Shown: positions 1 through 8,267 of the stretch, in pieces
Layout of the letters: each line of letters starts with the position of its first letter
Position numbering within the stretch: the first letter of the stretch is position 1
Assembly (NCBI GenBank): GCA_026770615.1
Contig: MU631530.1
Location: forward strand, 84,690-100,878
Origin: Pavlovales sp. CCMP2436
Taxonomy: Eukaryota; Haptophyta; Pavlovophyceae; Pavlovales
Reading direction: 5' to 3'
DNA: 16,189 bases
Translations under genes and position numbers: made by a program
The notes under the pieces: generated by a model
What the model was told of the DNA's origin: nothing
What the model saw: only the letters and a program-made list of their open reading frames with translations
The model's database searches: none

Positions 1-390
1 GCCCGCCGCCGCCAAGCCCGCCACCGCCAAGCCCGCTGCCGCCAAGCCCGCCGCCGCCAAGCTCGCCGCCGCCCCGCTGTCGCCAAGCTAGCCGCCGCCA
101 AGCCCGCCGCCGCCAATCCAGCCACCGCAAGTCCGCCGCCGCCTGCCAATCCAGCCGCCGCAAGTCCGCCTCCGCCAAGCCCGCCGCCGCCAATCCAGCC
201 GCCGTCAACCCCGCCGCCGCCAATCTAGCCGCCGCCAAGCCCGCCGCCGCCAAGCCCGCCACCATTGAGCCCGTCGCCATCAAGCCCGCCTACGCCTGGC
301 TCGCCTTTGCCAATCCAACACAGACCCTCCCGAACCGCCAGGCTCGCCGCCGAGCCCGCCGCCGAGCCCGCAGCCGAGCCATTTCTCCGA
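1..390. repeat. GCC-rich 15-bp satellite
   Basis: Degenerate tandem copies of GCCGCCGCCAAGCCC run from the window edge to about 285 and grade into GCCGAGCCC-type units to about 390. In one forward frame the first 80 bases read as PAAAK/PATAK units, but that frame soon reaches a stop. Unit variants change the phase, so no frame stays open throughout. It could be the decayed Ala/Pro/Lys-rich tail of a gene lying upstream of the window. I call it a low-complexity satellite. Confidence 0.8.
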
Positions 391-1384
391 AGAAGGCCCG
401 CTCAACCTGTGCCGTATTGGTATAGCTCAAATCGTGCCGCGGGCGGAGCTCCGCGGAGCCCGCAGCCGCCCAGACCGTTGCCGTGCCTACCGCCACCCTC
501 GCCACCCCACCCTCCAAACGCCCCATCGCAACCGCCTCACCTTCGCCCCTACCAAAGTGGCCGCCGGAAATCAAGCCGACGGTGCTTGATAAAGTCGCAG
601 GCAACGCGATACTGCGGCACGCGGCAAGGCTCTTTGGCGAGCCCATATTTTCGTTCACCGACGACGCTCGAGACTACTTTAATCACTTCCACTCGCTACC
701 GCTGAGCTGTGGAAAGTGTGCCTGCTCTGGACGCCTCGCGTTGCCTCGGCCGGCAGCACGGTCGTGATATCCGAGCTGCGGCTCGGCTTTGGCCTAAGCG
801 TGTCGTCAAATCATGCTCAACGCTTCAGCCAGGCCTGGCTCCACGTCGTGGCAATGAGGTTCGACGCCGAGGAGCAGCCGCGCTTCGAGGCGATGCTCGC
901 AGACCGCTCACACCCCCGGCCACGCGAGACTGGATTGAGCACCGCAAGCAGCTTACCTTTACGACTGGCCGGCGCAGCTTCGACTCTACTCGGCCCACAT
1001 CTATACTAACGACCCCGTGTTCACAGTCGTAGGTGCCGACCGCCTCTTAAGGCTGCTGCGCGTGTGGCGCGAAGTGGTTGAAGAATTTAATATAAATGGC
1101 GACGAGGTCACTTCCCTCCTGCGCCGCGCGAGAGCGTGGGCACCCGCAACGGGCATGAGGCCGATCACGGGCGTGGCGGGATGTGGAGGAGAACGAGCGC
1201 GGCTGACAACGCCGTGCCGCGCACGCCGTCAACGGCGTGCGCGACCGCGGCTGACAAGTCCGGGGTCGAGCTACTCGTCACACTGTGGCTCACCTGCAAG
1301 CCCGGACAGGGCGTGCGAGTGGAGCCGCGGTGGAACGCGGGTGGCTACGCGTACGCCGTGGGGCGGAACGTCGAGAAGCGTGCG

Positions 1385-1450
1385 CCGCGGGAGTGGAACT
1401 CGGGCGCGTGCGGCGTGCCGCGGGAGTGGAACTCGGGCGCGTGCGGCGTG
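1385..1450. repeat. Exact 33-bp tandem duplication
   Basis: Units 1385-1417 and 1418-1450 are identical (beginning CCGCGGGAGTGGAACTC). The length is 11 codons, so the frame is kept; the frame-2 reading repeats PREWNSGACGV. Confidence 0.9.
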
Positions 1451-1739
1451 GCTGCGGCTGGCGATGACTGGAGTGCGCGTGTGGCGGCAATCTTCGGTAT
1501 TTTGGCGACGGAGCTTCCGGACGACGTCGACTTCACGATCGCGCCGTGGTTCACGAACGGGGGGCGCGTGATGTTCGTGCTCACCGCCCGCGTCGCCTTT
1601 TCGCGCCGCGAAGGCAGCGGTCGGCGGGTGGCCAGTCCCACGGGGGCAAGGCTTCGCGCGCCAGGCGTGGTGCAATGCGGGCGGCCGCGCGCGCGCCCGC
1701 TGACACGGCTGCTGCGGGGCCGATAGTGCAACCGACACG

Positions 1740-1930
1740 CCCCACCGTGGCCGCGGCAACGGGTGTGGCAGCGGTCGCGTCCGGTGGCGCGCGCGATGAC
1801 GCGGCTGCCGCGGGGTTGGTGGTGCCGCCTACAGGCCCCAAGTTGGCCGTGGCAACGGGTGTGGCAGCGGTCGCGGCCATAGTGGCGTCTACGGCAAACC
1901 CGGCCGCGGAGGAGTCGGTAGTGCCGTCTA
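1740..1930. repeat. 96-bp imperfect tandem repeat
   Basis: GGCAACGGGTGTGGCAGCGG occurs at 1755 and again at 1851, a 96-bp period (32 codons). The flanking sequence is also alike; in frame 1 both units contain ATGVAAVA followed by a V(V/P)PP.G-type segment. Confidence 0.7.
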
Positions 1931-2944
1931 TCGGCACCGCGGCACCGCTGGATTTGCCGCAGGCGCTGCTCTCGCCCCCTCACATGCCACTGCTGCTGCA
2001 CAGTTTGAAGCGCCTCGCGAGCGACGCCTTTCCATCAGTCAGTATGCCGTTGCTGAATGGTGGCAAGGCTTTGGTTTCGAGGGTGCTACAGGCGTGAGCG
2101 GCAGTGAGCGGGCGGCGGCAGCCGCAACGGAGACGGGGCAATGACGACGGCGGCGACGGCGACAGTGACAAGGACATAGGCGTGATCGACATCTCAACGA
2201 TGTAATTTTTTTCAGTGATGGCTCTTCAGCGAACGCTCTGGAGGTACCTGCTGGCACGGCGGATTCACCTCTCGGAGTAAGTGACGTCGTTATGAACCGA
2301 CGATGACGGAGCAGTTGTGACGGAGTCTCGAGCGGAATAAATTATACGGCATCTTAATGGCCTAATGGCCATCCCTGAAAAACGCCGGCTCGGTCAGTCC
2401 GTGGCGTGGCTTGGGATTGACTTCCACGTTGCCCTAGGCGTCGCCGCCGTTCCCGTGGCCAAAGTGCTCCGCGCGCAGATAACCCTCAGCGCGCTGCTAT
2501 CAGGCGTGCCTGTCAGCTTCGCCGAGCTGCACCGACTCTGCGGGCTGCTAGAGCACTGCAAGCCGATCACGGCAGCTGATCGGTCGTATTTCTACGGTAT
2601 GTACGTGCTCTTCAAGCGCGAAGACCTACGTGCGCACCCCGCCGCGATCGTCCCCGTCTCCAACATGCTGCACAACGCGTGCACTCGCTGGTCGACGCTC
2701 CTTGCTTCCGCAGCCGGGGCATGCTTTGCGGCAATGCTCGCAGTCAAGAGTCGCATGCCGCGGCCGCCAGCGCGAGCGCACTTTACACTCTACTCGGACG
2801 CCGCCAATGCGGGCACGGACGCGCCTTCGCTCGGTGGCTATGCGCACGGCTACGAATGGTTTTTCCCGCTCACGCTAGAGCACTGCAAGCTCACGATGCC
2901 GATGCTCGAGTTCTGCGCGCTGATGGGAAATGTGCTGCGAGAGC

Positions 2945-3165
2945 CGAGGGTCGCATCTTCATATGCGCGCGCTGGCACCGTACTGCAAGGCTGCGAGGGC
3001 CGAGGGCCGCATCTTCATATGCGCGCTGGCACCGTACTGCAAGGCTACGAGGGCCGAGGGCCGCATCTTCATATGCGCGCTGGCATCGTACTGCAAGGCT
3101 GCGAGGTCCGAGGGTTACATCCTCAATATGCGCGCTGGCACCGTACTGCAAGGCTGCGAGGAGTA
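2945..3165. repeat. Four 54-56-bp tandem units
   Basis: The motif GCATCTTCATATGCGCGC starts at 2953, 3009 and 3063, with a variant at 3118. Each unit continues GGCACCGTACTGCAAGGCTG. The first three are almost identical and the fourth more diverged. The array begins just after the RNase H-like domain stops. Unit lengths are mostly not multiples of three, so the frame drifts and the array is not a protein repeat. Confidence 0.9.
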
Positions 3166-3170
3166 TGCGC

Positions 3171-3200
3171 GCACACACACACACAAAAAAAAAAAAAAAA
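3171..3200. repeat. (CA)n followed by A16
   Basis: A short CA tract joins a run of 16 A (3185-3200) directly after the tandem array. It may be the simple tail of a retroposed copy or just a microsatellite. Confidence 0.85.
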
Positions 3201-3290
3201 CCCTGACCACACCTCACCCTGGATGGGAATAACCTGACTCTGCACCTCAGCTTGCCACTGGGTGCCTCTCTCTATGGCTGCGCCAGGTGA

Positions 3291-3339
3291 GATCTTTTTC
3301 TCCGCCGCCGCGTCGACTCGAGCCCGCAGCAGCGGCCCT
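3291..3339. repeat. 49-bp direct repeat, copy 1 of 2
   Basis: Matches 3842-3890 at 46 of 49 positions by eye, starting GATCTTTTTCTCCG and ending GCAGCAGCGGCCCT. The two copies are 551 bp apart in the same orientation. Homology stops sharply after the CCCT end. Confidence 0.85.
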
Positions 3340-3560
3340 TGCCGTGCCGCTGAGCCAGGCTCTCGTCGATGACTTCATCCCTATGATATATGTTAGTTTA
3401 CTCTTCTTAACGACATGTGTTGTTATTGCGCAGCAATGACTGAATATGTCGTTGGCAAGGAGACGGCAGGTCATTCCAGCACGCACGTCGATGAGTCGCC
3501 GCGCCTGACGCGTCGGCGACTACCGCATCCCGCACGACGAGCAGCCACGCTTAGCGCCGC

Positions 3561-3625
3561 CAAGATGAGTGCGCTCCAACGGGGCGCTAAGCCACCAAGA
3601 TGAGTGCGTTCCAACGGGGAGCTAT
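3561..3625. repeat. 30-bp duplication, 35-bp period
   Basis: CCAAGATGAGTGCG then C/T TCCAACGGGG occurs at 3561-3590 and 3596-3625, with two mismatches. Confidence 0.85.
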
Positions 3626-3841
3626 GATTCCATTAAAGGTCCACTCAGAATTCCGGTTCCATCAGTTGATAAGCGCTGAGTTATTACGCTCGTCGTTGCT
3701 CAGCTCCGCCCACTCACTTCGCGTTCTCCTCAGAACTCTCCGTCGCGCCTCACCATCGCGCAAGAACTCGTCACTCGTCGCTCTTCACCCACCACCATCC
3801 CCATCGCTGCCTTAATTACTGGACACATCTTATGCCCAGAG

Positions 3842-3890
3842 GATCTTTTTCTCCGATGCCGCGTCGACTTGAGCCCGCAGCAGCGGCCCT
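3842..3890. repeat. 49-bp direct repeat, copy 2 of 2
   Basis: Partner of 3291-3339. Read on the plus strand it gives RRLEPAAAALKKLRMKPNAS, open into the following region, so it may be the edge of a coding module belonging to a repeated element. Confidence 0.8.
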
Positions 3891-3935
3891 CAAAAAGCTC
3901 CGCATGAAGCCGAACGCATCACGCATTCTGAGGCT

Positions 3936-4203
3936 ATGGGGGCCTCCGAGCTATGTAATATATATATCGCGCGCTTGAGCGCGCTGACCCCGATCGCTGC
4001 CCAGCGTGGGAACACGACAAACAGCAACCAGCAGATCATCACCCTAAACGCCCTTGCCCGGGCACACTACCGGAGATCCATCGGCACGCGCGGTGGCGCC
4101 CAAGCCAGCGCAGCCGACTAAGGCACGCAGCAAGCAATGGGCGACGCAGCGCTCAGACCAGCACAACATTCAGAACAGTCAGACACCAGCTTGAATCCCT
4201 ATC

Positions 4204-4215
<12 letters not shown>
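3936..4215 (+). mobile_element. Element tail, copy A: C-terminal ORF plus 3' UTR
   Basis: Homology with copy B (from 9027) begins abruptly at about 3967 and ends at TATCATAAATATA near 4212. It is the shortest copy that keeps one open frame (ORF 3936-4121): ARLSALTPIAAQRGN, then QQIITLNALARAHYRRS, ending AQASAAD and a stop. It lacks the four extra bases (TGTT) that shift copy B. Downstream are about 90 bp of conserved non-coding tail, then an AT microsatellite. A ragged 5' end with a common 3' end is the usual mark of 5'-truncated retroposition. The element type and the protein family are not identified. Confidence 0.7.
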
Positions 4216-4248
<33 letters not shown>

Positions 4249-4252
4249 TATA
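4206..4252. repeat. (AT)n microsatellite
   Basis: TA/AT dinucleotide run that begins where the element tail (copy A) ends. Confidence 0.95.
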
Positions 4253-4379
4253 TCCTCATCATCCACCACTTCTACCAGCTCCCCACTTCGGCGCAGTGCT
4301 TAGGAGCCTGCGTCAGAGCGCTCAGATCAGCCTGACTTAGAACTTGAATTGTACCGCCAGCCCGAACCCCCAATTCATT

Positions 4380-4453
<74 letters not shown>

Positions 4454-4470
4454 TTATTTATATAGATATA
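4380..4470. repeat. (AT)n microsatellite, longer
   Basis: About 70 bp of TA/AT repeat followed by TATTTATTTATTTATATAG. Confidence 0.95.
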
Positions 4471-5226
4471 AGTAATTATATCATTGGATAAATTCTCAAT
4501 ATACAATGAATAGTATATAATGTCAAAAAAACGCAGCAACAAAAATAATTCAATAGCTTATTTGGTAAGTTGATTTTGATTCCTGATCTGAGAAACTAAA
4601 ACAAGAGCATCTACTTTTTTAAAGTAGTCTGAGCGTTCGGAAGCGGTGAAAATAAAGTCATGGCGGTTCCCAAATCGTACAACGGAGATAGTGGCAAATT
4701 CGTGAAGTGTAGTGGAGGAGGCGTAGCACCTAATTAATGCAAATATATGGGGTAATTAGTACACAATGAAAATCAAATAAAATTAAAAATCTAAAGATAT
4801 GCCTAGAAGTAAATAAGCTATATTACATAAAATATTAGACTAATAGTCAATTAATTTGATCGTGGAAATATTTTTGTATAAATATAAATATTACCCGTAC
4901 CGCCTCAGAAGTGTAAGCGTGCCAGCAAAATAGTATACTCTATACCGCAACATTTATACGACTCACACTTGCAACTGCGGCGTATTTATACGGCGCATGC
5001 ATGTACAAATGGCCCTCCGCAATTATTTGGGTTGATGCTCGCGTCTGTCTGGATGCACTGCTTGCGATAGTGCGGCCGCCAACACGCTCGCGTGCTAATA
5101 TTTTATTATTTAGATAGAGATATGATCATATTTTATTATTATTAGCATCACATAGCGGCTCAGAAGTTTGAAACAGGTCTATAGTACGTCTGAGAGCTTC
5201 ATGCATGTCAACACGCAGCAGATGAG
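4471..5226. other. AT-rich gene-free interval
   Basis: Composition drops sharply to AT-rich compared with the flanks. I see no ORF with protein-like content; the only small one is MAVPKSYNGDSGKF near 4660. At 5093-5153, GTGCTAAT and ATTAGCATCAC flank two copies of ATATTTTATTATT, a weak inverted/direct repeat. It may be a piece of an AT-rich element or scaffold-type DNA. Confidence 0.5.
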
Positions 5227-5318
5227 ATGTTAGGTGGGGGTCGTAGCCAAGACTGCAAACGACGCCCTTCCCCCTCCTACCCCCCCTACCCCCACACACG
5301 CATCACACTCACGCCACC

Positions 5319-5478
5319 CGCAGCTCCAACCGGTCGACCTCGCCGCGGAATCGAGAGGGGCTGTCAACCGCGTCGCCTCCTCGCTCCGACAACTGGACAG
5401 CGTCTCGAGGTGGCCGCTGGACTTCTTCGTGGGAGCTGTGATGGCCGACACACCGGTGCTCACAATAATCGACGTGCT
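5319..5478 (+). CDS. Putative internal exon, unknown protein
   Basis: A pyrimidine-rich tract (5258-5318, CCTTCCCCCTCC ... CACCCGCAG) looks like a 3' splice site, and the sequence after it is open and protein-like: QPVDLAAESRGAVNRVASS, then SRWPLDFFVGAVMAD and a hydrophobic VLTIIDVL. A possible donor, CTG then GTGCGTCG, follows near 5478. The frame stays open well beyond it (to 6121), but composition past 5640 is poor and runs through a hairpin repeat, so the coding part probably ends early. I do not recognise the family. The opposite strand also has an open frame, less protein-like. No upstream or downstream exon was found. Confidence 0.35.
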
Positions 5479-5639
5479 GGTGCGTCGCTCGTACCAATCA
5501 CTCCCCCGCGCTCCGGCCGCCGACGAGCGCGTGAGAGCCGACATCCCCATGCGCACCCTCCAACGCGCAGGCGGCCTTGCACGGCGGCTGCTCCGCAGTC
5601 CGAGACGGGGAGGGCGAGTAGCCAGTGCGTCCACCCGCG

Positions 5640-6190
5640 CTAAGAGGTCCTTCGACTCCAGGCGAGCTTGGTGTCGGTCTCCCGACGGATGTCAGAATGT
5701 GAGTGAGGATGCGTGTGTGCGGCTACCGTGCATTCCCGCTCGTGATTCAAAGTCGCGTCAGCGTGCGACTCAGCGTGCGTGCGTCCTGCAGCATGAAGAA
5801 ACCTATACAAAAACGTGGAACTATGCTATCGCTGACCGTTTCAGTAATCTGGATAATTTAGGAGTAGAGTTGATGATTCAGGAGAGCGGCACCAGGTGGC
5901 TAGATTTTAGACTACTGGGGAGACTTCGCCCCCCCAGAACCCCCCCACGCCTGCGGCGAGCTTCTTCTTTTCTTCGTCCTGGGGGCTCTGCCCCCAGACC
6001 CCCGCCTACGGGCAAACGGGCGCGGCGCTCCGATATTTCAAATTACTACGGCCTACGGGCAATGATTTTGCTTGCCATCGTGTACGGTGAACAGTGCCTT
6101 TCTACTGTAAACCAAAACTGATCGAGATAAAGGCTCTGATGTTCACCGGAGGACCCGGTGCATGGTTCAAAACTAACTTCTCCGCGACGG
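5640..6190. other. Intergenic interval with G/C hairpins
   Basis: No gene supported. Two inverted repeats of the same style lie here. CTGGGGAGACTTCGCCCCCCCAG is at 5915-5937. A perfect 8-bp stem with a TCT loop, beginning CTGGGGGC and ending GCCCCCAG, is at 5979-5997, each followed by an AGACCCCC-like run. CTACGGGCAA also occurs twice (from about 6006 and 6053). Confidence 0.65.
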
Positions 6191-6196
6191 AGCAGA

Positions 6197-6553
6197 TCAT
6201 TCCTCCTCAACCTCGACAGCCGACTCCAAGTTCGGGTTCGGGCAGTACACTCCAAAGTTGTCCTGGAACCTGTCCTGCGTCGACGGAGAGGGAGAGATCG
6301 CATCCATCGTCCACGTGCGGGTGAGCTCTCGCAGGCAGATTGAGAAGACGTCGAGGTCGCCGACAACCTCCCTCAGCATTAGTGCATTATCTTCCAGTCG
6401 TCTTTCCTCACCTGCACTCCTTTCATGCAGTATGGTCGCAGTACTCCCCTCCGGCTGCGCGTGCTCAGGCGGGCTGCGCGTCTGACTGTGGGACGAGCGA
6501 CGAGACGGGTTCTGAGGCGCCGGCGGCCGCCTTAACGGCGGGAATCGTCGCAA
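6197..6553 (-). other. Open frame in phase with, and just past the stop of, the RBR-like gene
   Basis: After the TAA ending the RBR-like ORF, the same frame continues open to 6197. Its second half looks coding: LMLREVVGDLDVFSICLREL, then TMDAISPSPSTQDRFQDNFG and an acidic end, SAVEVEEE. It could be the original C-terminus cut off by a new stop codon, an exon joined by an intron I cannot place (no GT lies between the RING-type motif and the TAA), or a separate gene. Confidence 0.35.
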
Positions 6554-6562
6554 TTGGGACGG

Positions 6563-7465
6563 TTAGAGGATCCTCGCTTCGGGTGCGCTCCAGTTGAATG
6601 GCTTACCGCAGGAGCAGCGCATATGGTCACACCCGCTTGCGCGGGCGATCAGAACTCCGCACGATGGGCATTGACGCGCGTGCTCGCGCGCAAAGGCGAG
6701 GAAGGCTGCGTCAGCTTCGCCGAGAAGTCGGTCGCTGTGCCGCGCGCAAAGTGTCTTCTCGTACTGGGTGAGGGCGGAGGGCGAGCAGTGAGCGGCTAGT
6801 GCGTCGTGCGTGAGAAGGCTGCGACAGGCGGCGTGTGGGCAGCGCACATGAAGCCGGCCATCGATGAGCTGCGACGTCACATATTGCGTAGCACAGCGTG
6901 CGCAAATGCTCTTGTGCTGCGTGCATCCACTCAGCCGCACGATCGCGGCAAGCGGGAGGTCGTCGAGGCAGATGACGCACGCCCGCGTCGCGCGGCAGAG
7001 TCGACCGCGCGCGAAGCGCTGGATGACGATGGCACGCTGCGCGCGAGCGGCGGCGAGCTCGCACGCGGCAAAGAGCTTGTGTTCGTGCACCCTGGCGCGG
7101 GTGCGCGCGATCCAGGCCCAAACGAACGGGATGTTCTTGAGCGGGAACGGAAGCGCGGGGACGACGACAGACGCGGGAGAGCCGCTGGTATAGAGAGAGC
7201 CGAGCGGCCAATTGCCGAGAACGAGAACGGCGCCGCCGGCGCTGGGGACGCTGGCCGTCGCGCGGCACACGATGTTGCCTTTTATCCATGTGGGCAGAGC
7301 AAGCGTCACCGATTGGCCAGCGTCCACACAAGCGACAGGGCCTCCGCCGTTGAGCCACACGTGGACCTCGACCTCCGCGTGGTTGGCGATGTGGACGGTC
7401 GGCCTTGGCTCGCCTCGCCACAGCGCCGCGAGCTGCAACAGCGGGAGGGCGAGGAGACAGCCCAT
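6563..7465 (-). CDS. Compact RBR/RING-type E3 ubiquitin ligase candidate with IQ motif
   Basis: The start is taken at the first ATG (7465), giving 300 aa; the frame is open further upstream without an ATG. The N-terminus MGCLLALPLLQLAALW is hydrophobic and could be a signal or anchor. Residues 25-110 look like a beta-rich domain (VEVHVWLNGGGPVACVDAG). An IQ calmodulin-binding motif lies at about 148-158 (IQRFARGRLCR). RING1 follows with C163, C166, C181, H184, C188, C191, C209 and C214. RING2-like is CPSCGVLIARASGCDHMRC: C266, C269, candidate catalytic C279, H281, C284, C286. In RBR ligases the RING2 Cys receives ubiquitin from E2 and passes it to substrate. Oddities: the roughly 50 residues between the RINGs hold only two Cys (227, 240), so there is no normal IBR, and the usual FCW end reads FNW. 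I infer E3 activity only; it could be inactive. Confidence 0.75.
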   Translation of the reverse strand: MGCLLALPLLQLAALWRGEPRPTVHIANHAEVEVHVWLNGGGPVACVDAGQSVTLALPTWIKGNIVCRATASVPSAGGAVLVLGNWPLGSLYTSGSPASVVVPALPFPLKNIPFVWAWIARTRARVHEHKLFAACELAAARAQRAIVIQRFARGRLCRATRACVICLDDLPLAAIVRLSGCTQHKSICARCATQYVTSQLIDGRLHVRCPHAACRSLLTHDALAAHCSPSALTQYEKTLCARHSDRLLGEADAAFLAFAREHARQCPSCGVLIARASGCDHMRCSCGKPFNWSAPEARIL

Positions 7466-7673
7466 TGGACGGGGGCAACGGACGGCGGGTCCTTGACAAA
7501 GAGTGACCTCATCCAAGCGAGTAAGGGAGCGAAGCTCCCAATTCGGAACCGTAAATAACTAAATATGGGTGCAAGTGACCTCATCATGACACTTTTTCTT
7601 TTTCTGATGGTACACTCCCAGCCTAAACAATCGACCGCCCACCACACCTAGCCCAACACCGACGCCGTCCCCC

Positions 7674-8267
7674 ATGACCAGCAAACCATGCCCCAAACTC
7701 TCCCAACAGCCCCCAGCCAGACCAGCGAGACAACCACAACGCCGAGCAGCATCCCAACCAAGCGCCCCACAGAGACACGCCCCCACAAGAAATCGCTCCA
7801 GCCAAACGGAAAACCGCCCAACATCGCCGCCACACCAAAATACCAGCCAACCAGGATCATCCCAACCACGCCCAACAGACAGGCCGTGCGACCCCAAACT
7901 AGAGACCGCCAAGCCCGGCACGCGTAAACGCCCTGCTAACCAGGTCCTCCCACTACCGCCACCATACAAAGCCAACAAAACTGGAAATCAGCGACCACCA
8001 AGAGACAATGATGACGATGAAGGCATCACAGCACAACAGATGCGCGTCCCAGCTGGCAACTTAGACACGATGCTAGCGTCAGTTGCGCGAATCGCAAAAA
8101 ACGTGGATCGCGACGGAAACTACCTAATTTACGCGGTACTGTAGATTGCAGGACGGCTAGTCAGCTGGAACGCGGCTATAGAAATACGGGAGGCGGCAAT
8201 CGTGCTAGCACACGCCCTCCCGCTCGAGGTCAAGGAAGGCCTTAGGTTATGCAGACCACACGACTAA
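7674..8267 (+). pseudogene. Gag-like Pro/Arg-rich ORF with an internal amber stop
   Basis: From ATG 7674 the frame is open to TAG at 8142-8144 and then, in the same frame, to TAA at 8265-8267. The first 90 residues are low-complexity (Pro, Gln, Arg, Ser). A KRP-basic patch follows, then an acidic RDNDDDEG linker and a helical segment: NLDTMLASVARIAKNV, GNYLIYAVL, amber, IAGRLVSWNAAIEIREAAIV, then LPLEVKEGL. The helical segment crosses the stop without a change of character, so the stop is probably a mutation in a formerly longer protein. A disordered basic N-terminus with a helical domain resembles retroelement ORF1/gag proteins, but no zinc knuckle is visible and the family is not identified. 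Confidence 0.5.

Larger units (their letters stand above)
1136..2097 (+). other. Unrecognised frameshifted ORF pair within the insertion
   Basis: Two overlapping forward ORFs. Frame 2 (1136-1726) has an ordinary protein-like stretch around 1450-1600 (ATELPDDVDFTIAPWF then FVLTARVAFSR). Frame 1 (open 1546-2097) is Ala/Val-rich and ends MPLLNGGKALVSRVLQA before a stop. The two could be one gene split by a frameshift near 1600-1700. I do not recognise either half. The middle is repetitive: an exact 33-bp tandem duplication at 1385-1450 and a 96-bp imperfect repeat from 1755. The composition could also be chance openness of GC-rich DNA. Confidence 0.3.
1092..2353. mobile_element. 1.26-kb insertion inside the RT gene, flanked by TTAAT
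   Basis: Removing 1092-2358 rejoins the RT reading frame exactly (GAA GAA TTT AAT, then GGC CTA ATG). TTAAT occurs at both edges (1087-1091 and 2354-2358), as a 5-bp target-site duplication would. The insert is GC-rich. Its ends lack clear long terminal inverted repeats; there is only a weak subterminal likeness (GACGAGGTCACTT near the left, and reverse-complemented GACGTCACTTAC near the right). It has ORFs without recognisable domains. With no transposase seen it is either a non-autonomous element or one of an unrecognised type. Confidence 0.65.
555..2940 (+). pseudogene. Retroelement reverse transcriptase-RNase H remnant, split by an insertion
   Basis: Decayed pol gene of a retroelement. 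RT motif A (FTDDARDYFN) is at 654-683 in frame 3. A frameshift near 700 moves the reading to frame 2, which carries the motif B region (LRLGFGLSVSSNHAQRF, from about 779). A second shift near 905-930 returns to frame 3 for motif C at 1002-1013. There the expected YxDD reads YTND, so a catalytic Asp codon has become Asn. Coding homology stops at 1091 and resumes at 2359: ...EEFN continues as GLMAIPEKRRLG, then AWLGIDF (RT thumb) and an RNase H-like domain with acidic residues at about 2797 (LYSDAANAG) and 2908 (MLEF). The stretch 2359-2940 is fully open. The RT/RNase H identity comes from the motif series. The clade (DIRS/Ngaro-like or an unclassified algal group) is uncertain. The 3' end is replaced by tandem repeats from 2945. 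Confidence 0.75.
3201..3935. other. Gene-poor repeat-bearing interval
   Basis: No convincing gene. A good donor (CAG then GTGAGATC, 3285-3294) and a good acceptor (TTGTTATTGCGCAG, ending 3433) lie 140 bp apart on the plus strand and could bound an intron, but the flanking exons are not recognisable. The stretch 3626-3815 is open on the plus strand without protein-like character. Two repeats in it are listed separately. Confidence 0.5.

Noticed and set aside
1..80. Histone H1-type PAAAK tail
   Set aside because: PAAAK units appear in one frame, but the frame soon hits a stop and unit variants change phase.
265..705. Pro/Ser-rich protein gene
   Set aside because: The ORF is a product of GCC-rich satellite and GC bias; the real coding signal beyond 555 is in another frame.
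1774..2200. Minus-strand Ala/Arg-rich ORFs
   Set aside because: Shadow frames of GC-rich DNA with no motif and no splice context.
2945..3165. CRISPR-like array
   Set aside because: Units are contiguous tandem copies with no unique spacers, in a eukaryotic context.
7559..7978. Minus-strand Gly/Trp/Val-rich 139-aa ORF
   Set aside because: Complement of the CA-rich gag-like ORF; the plus-strand frame has the better protein character and continues past the amber stop.
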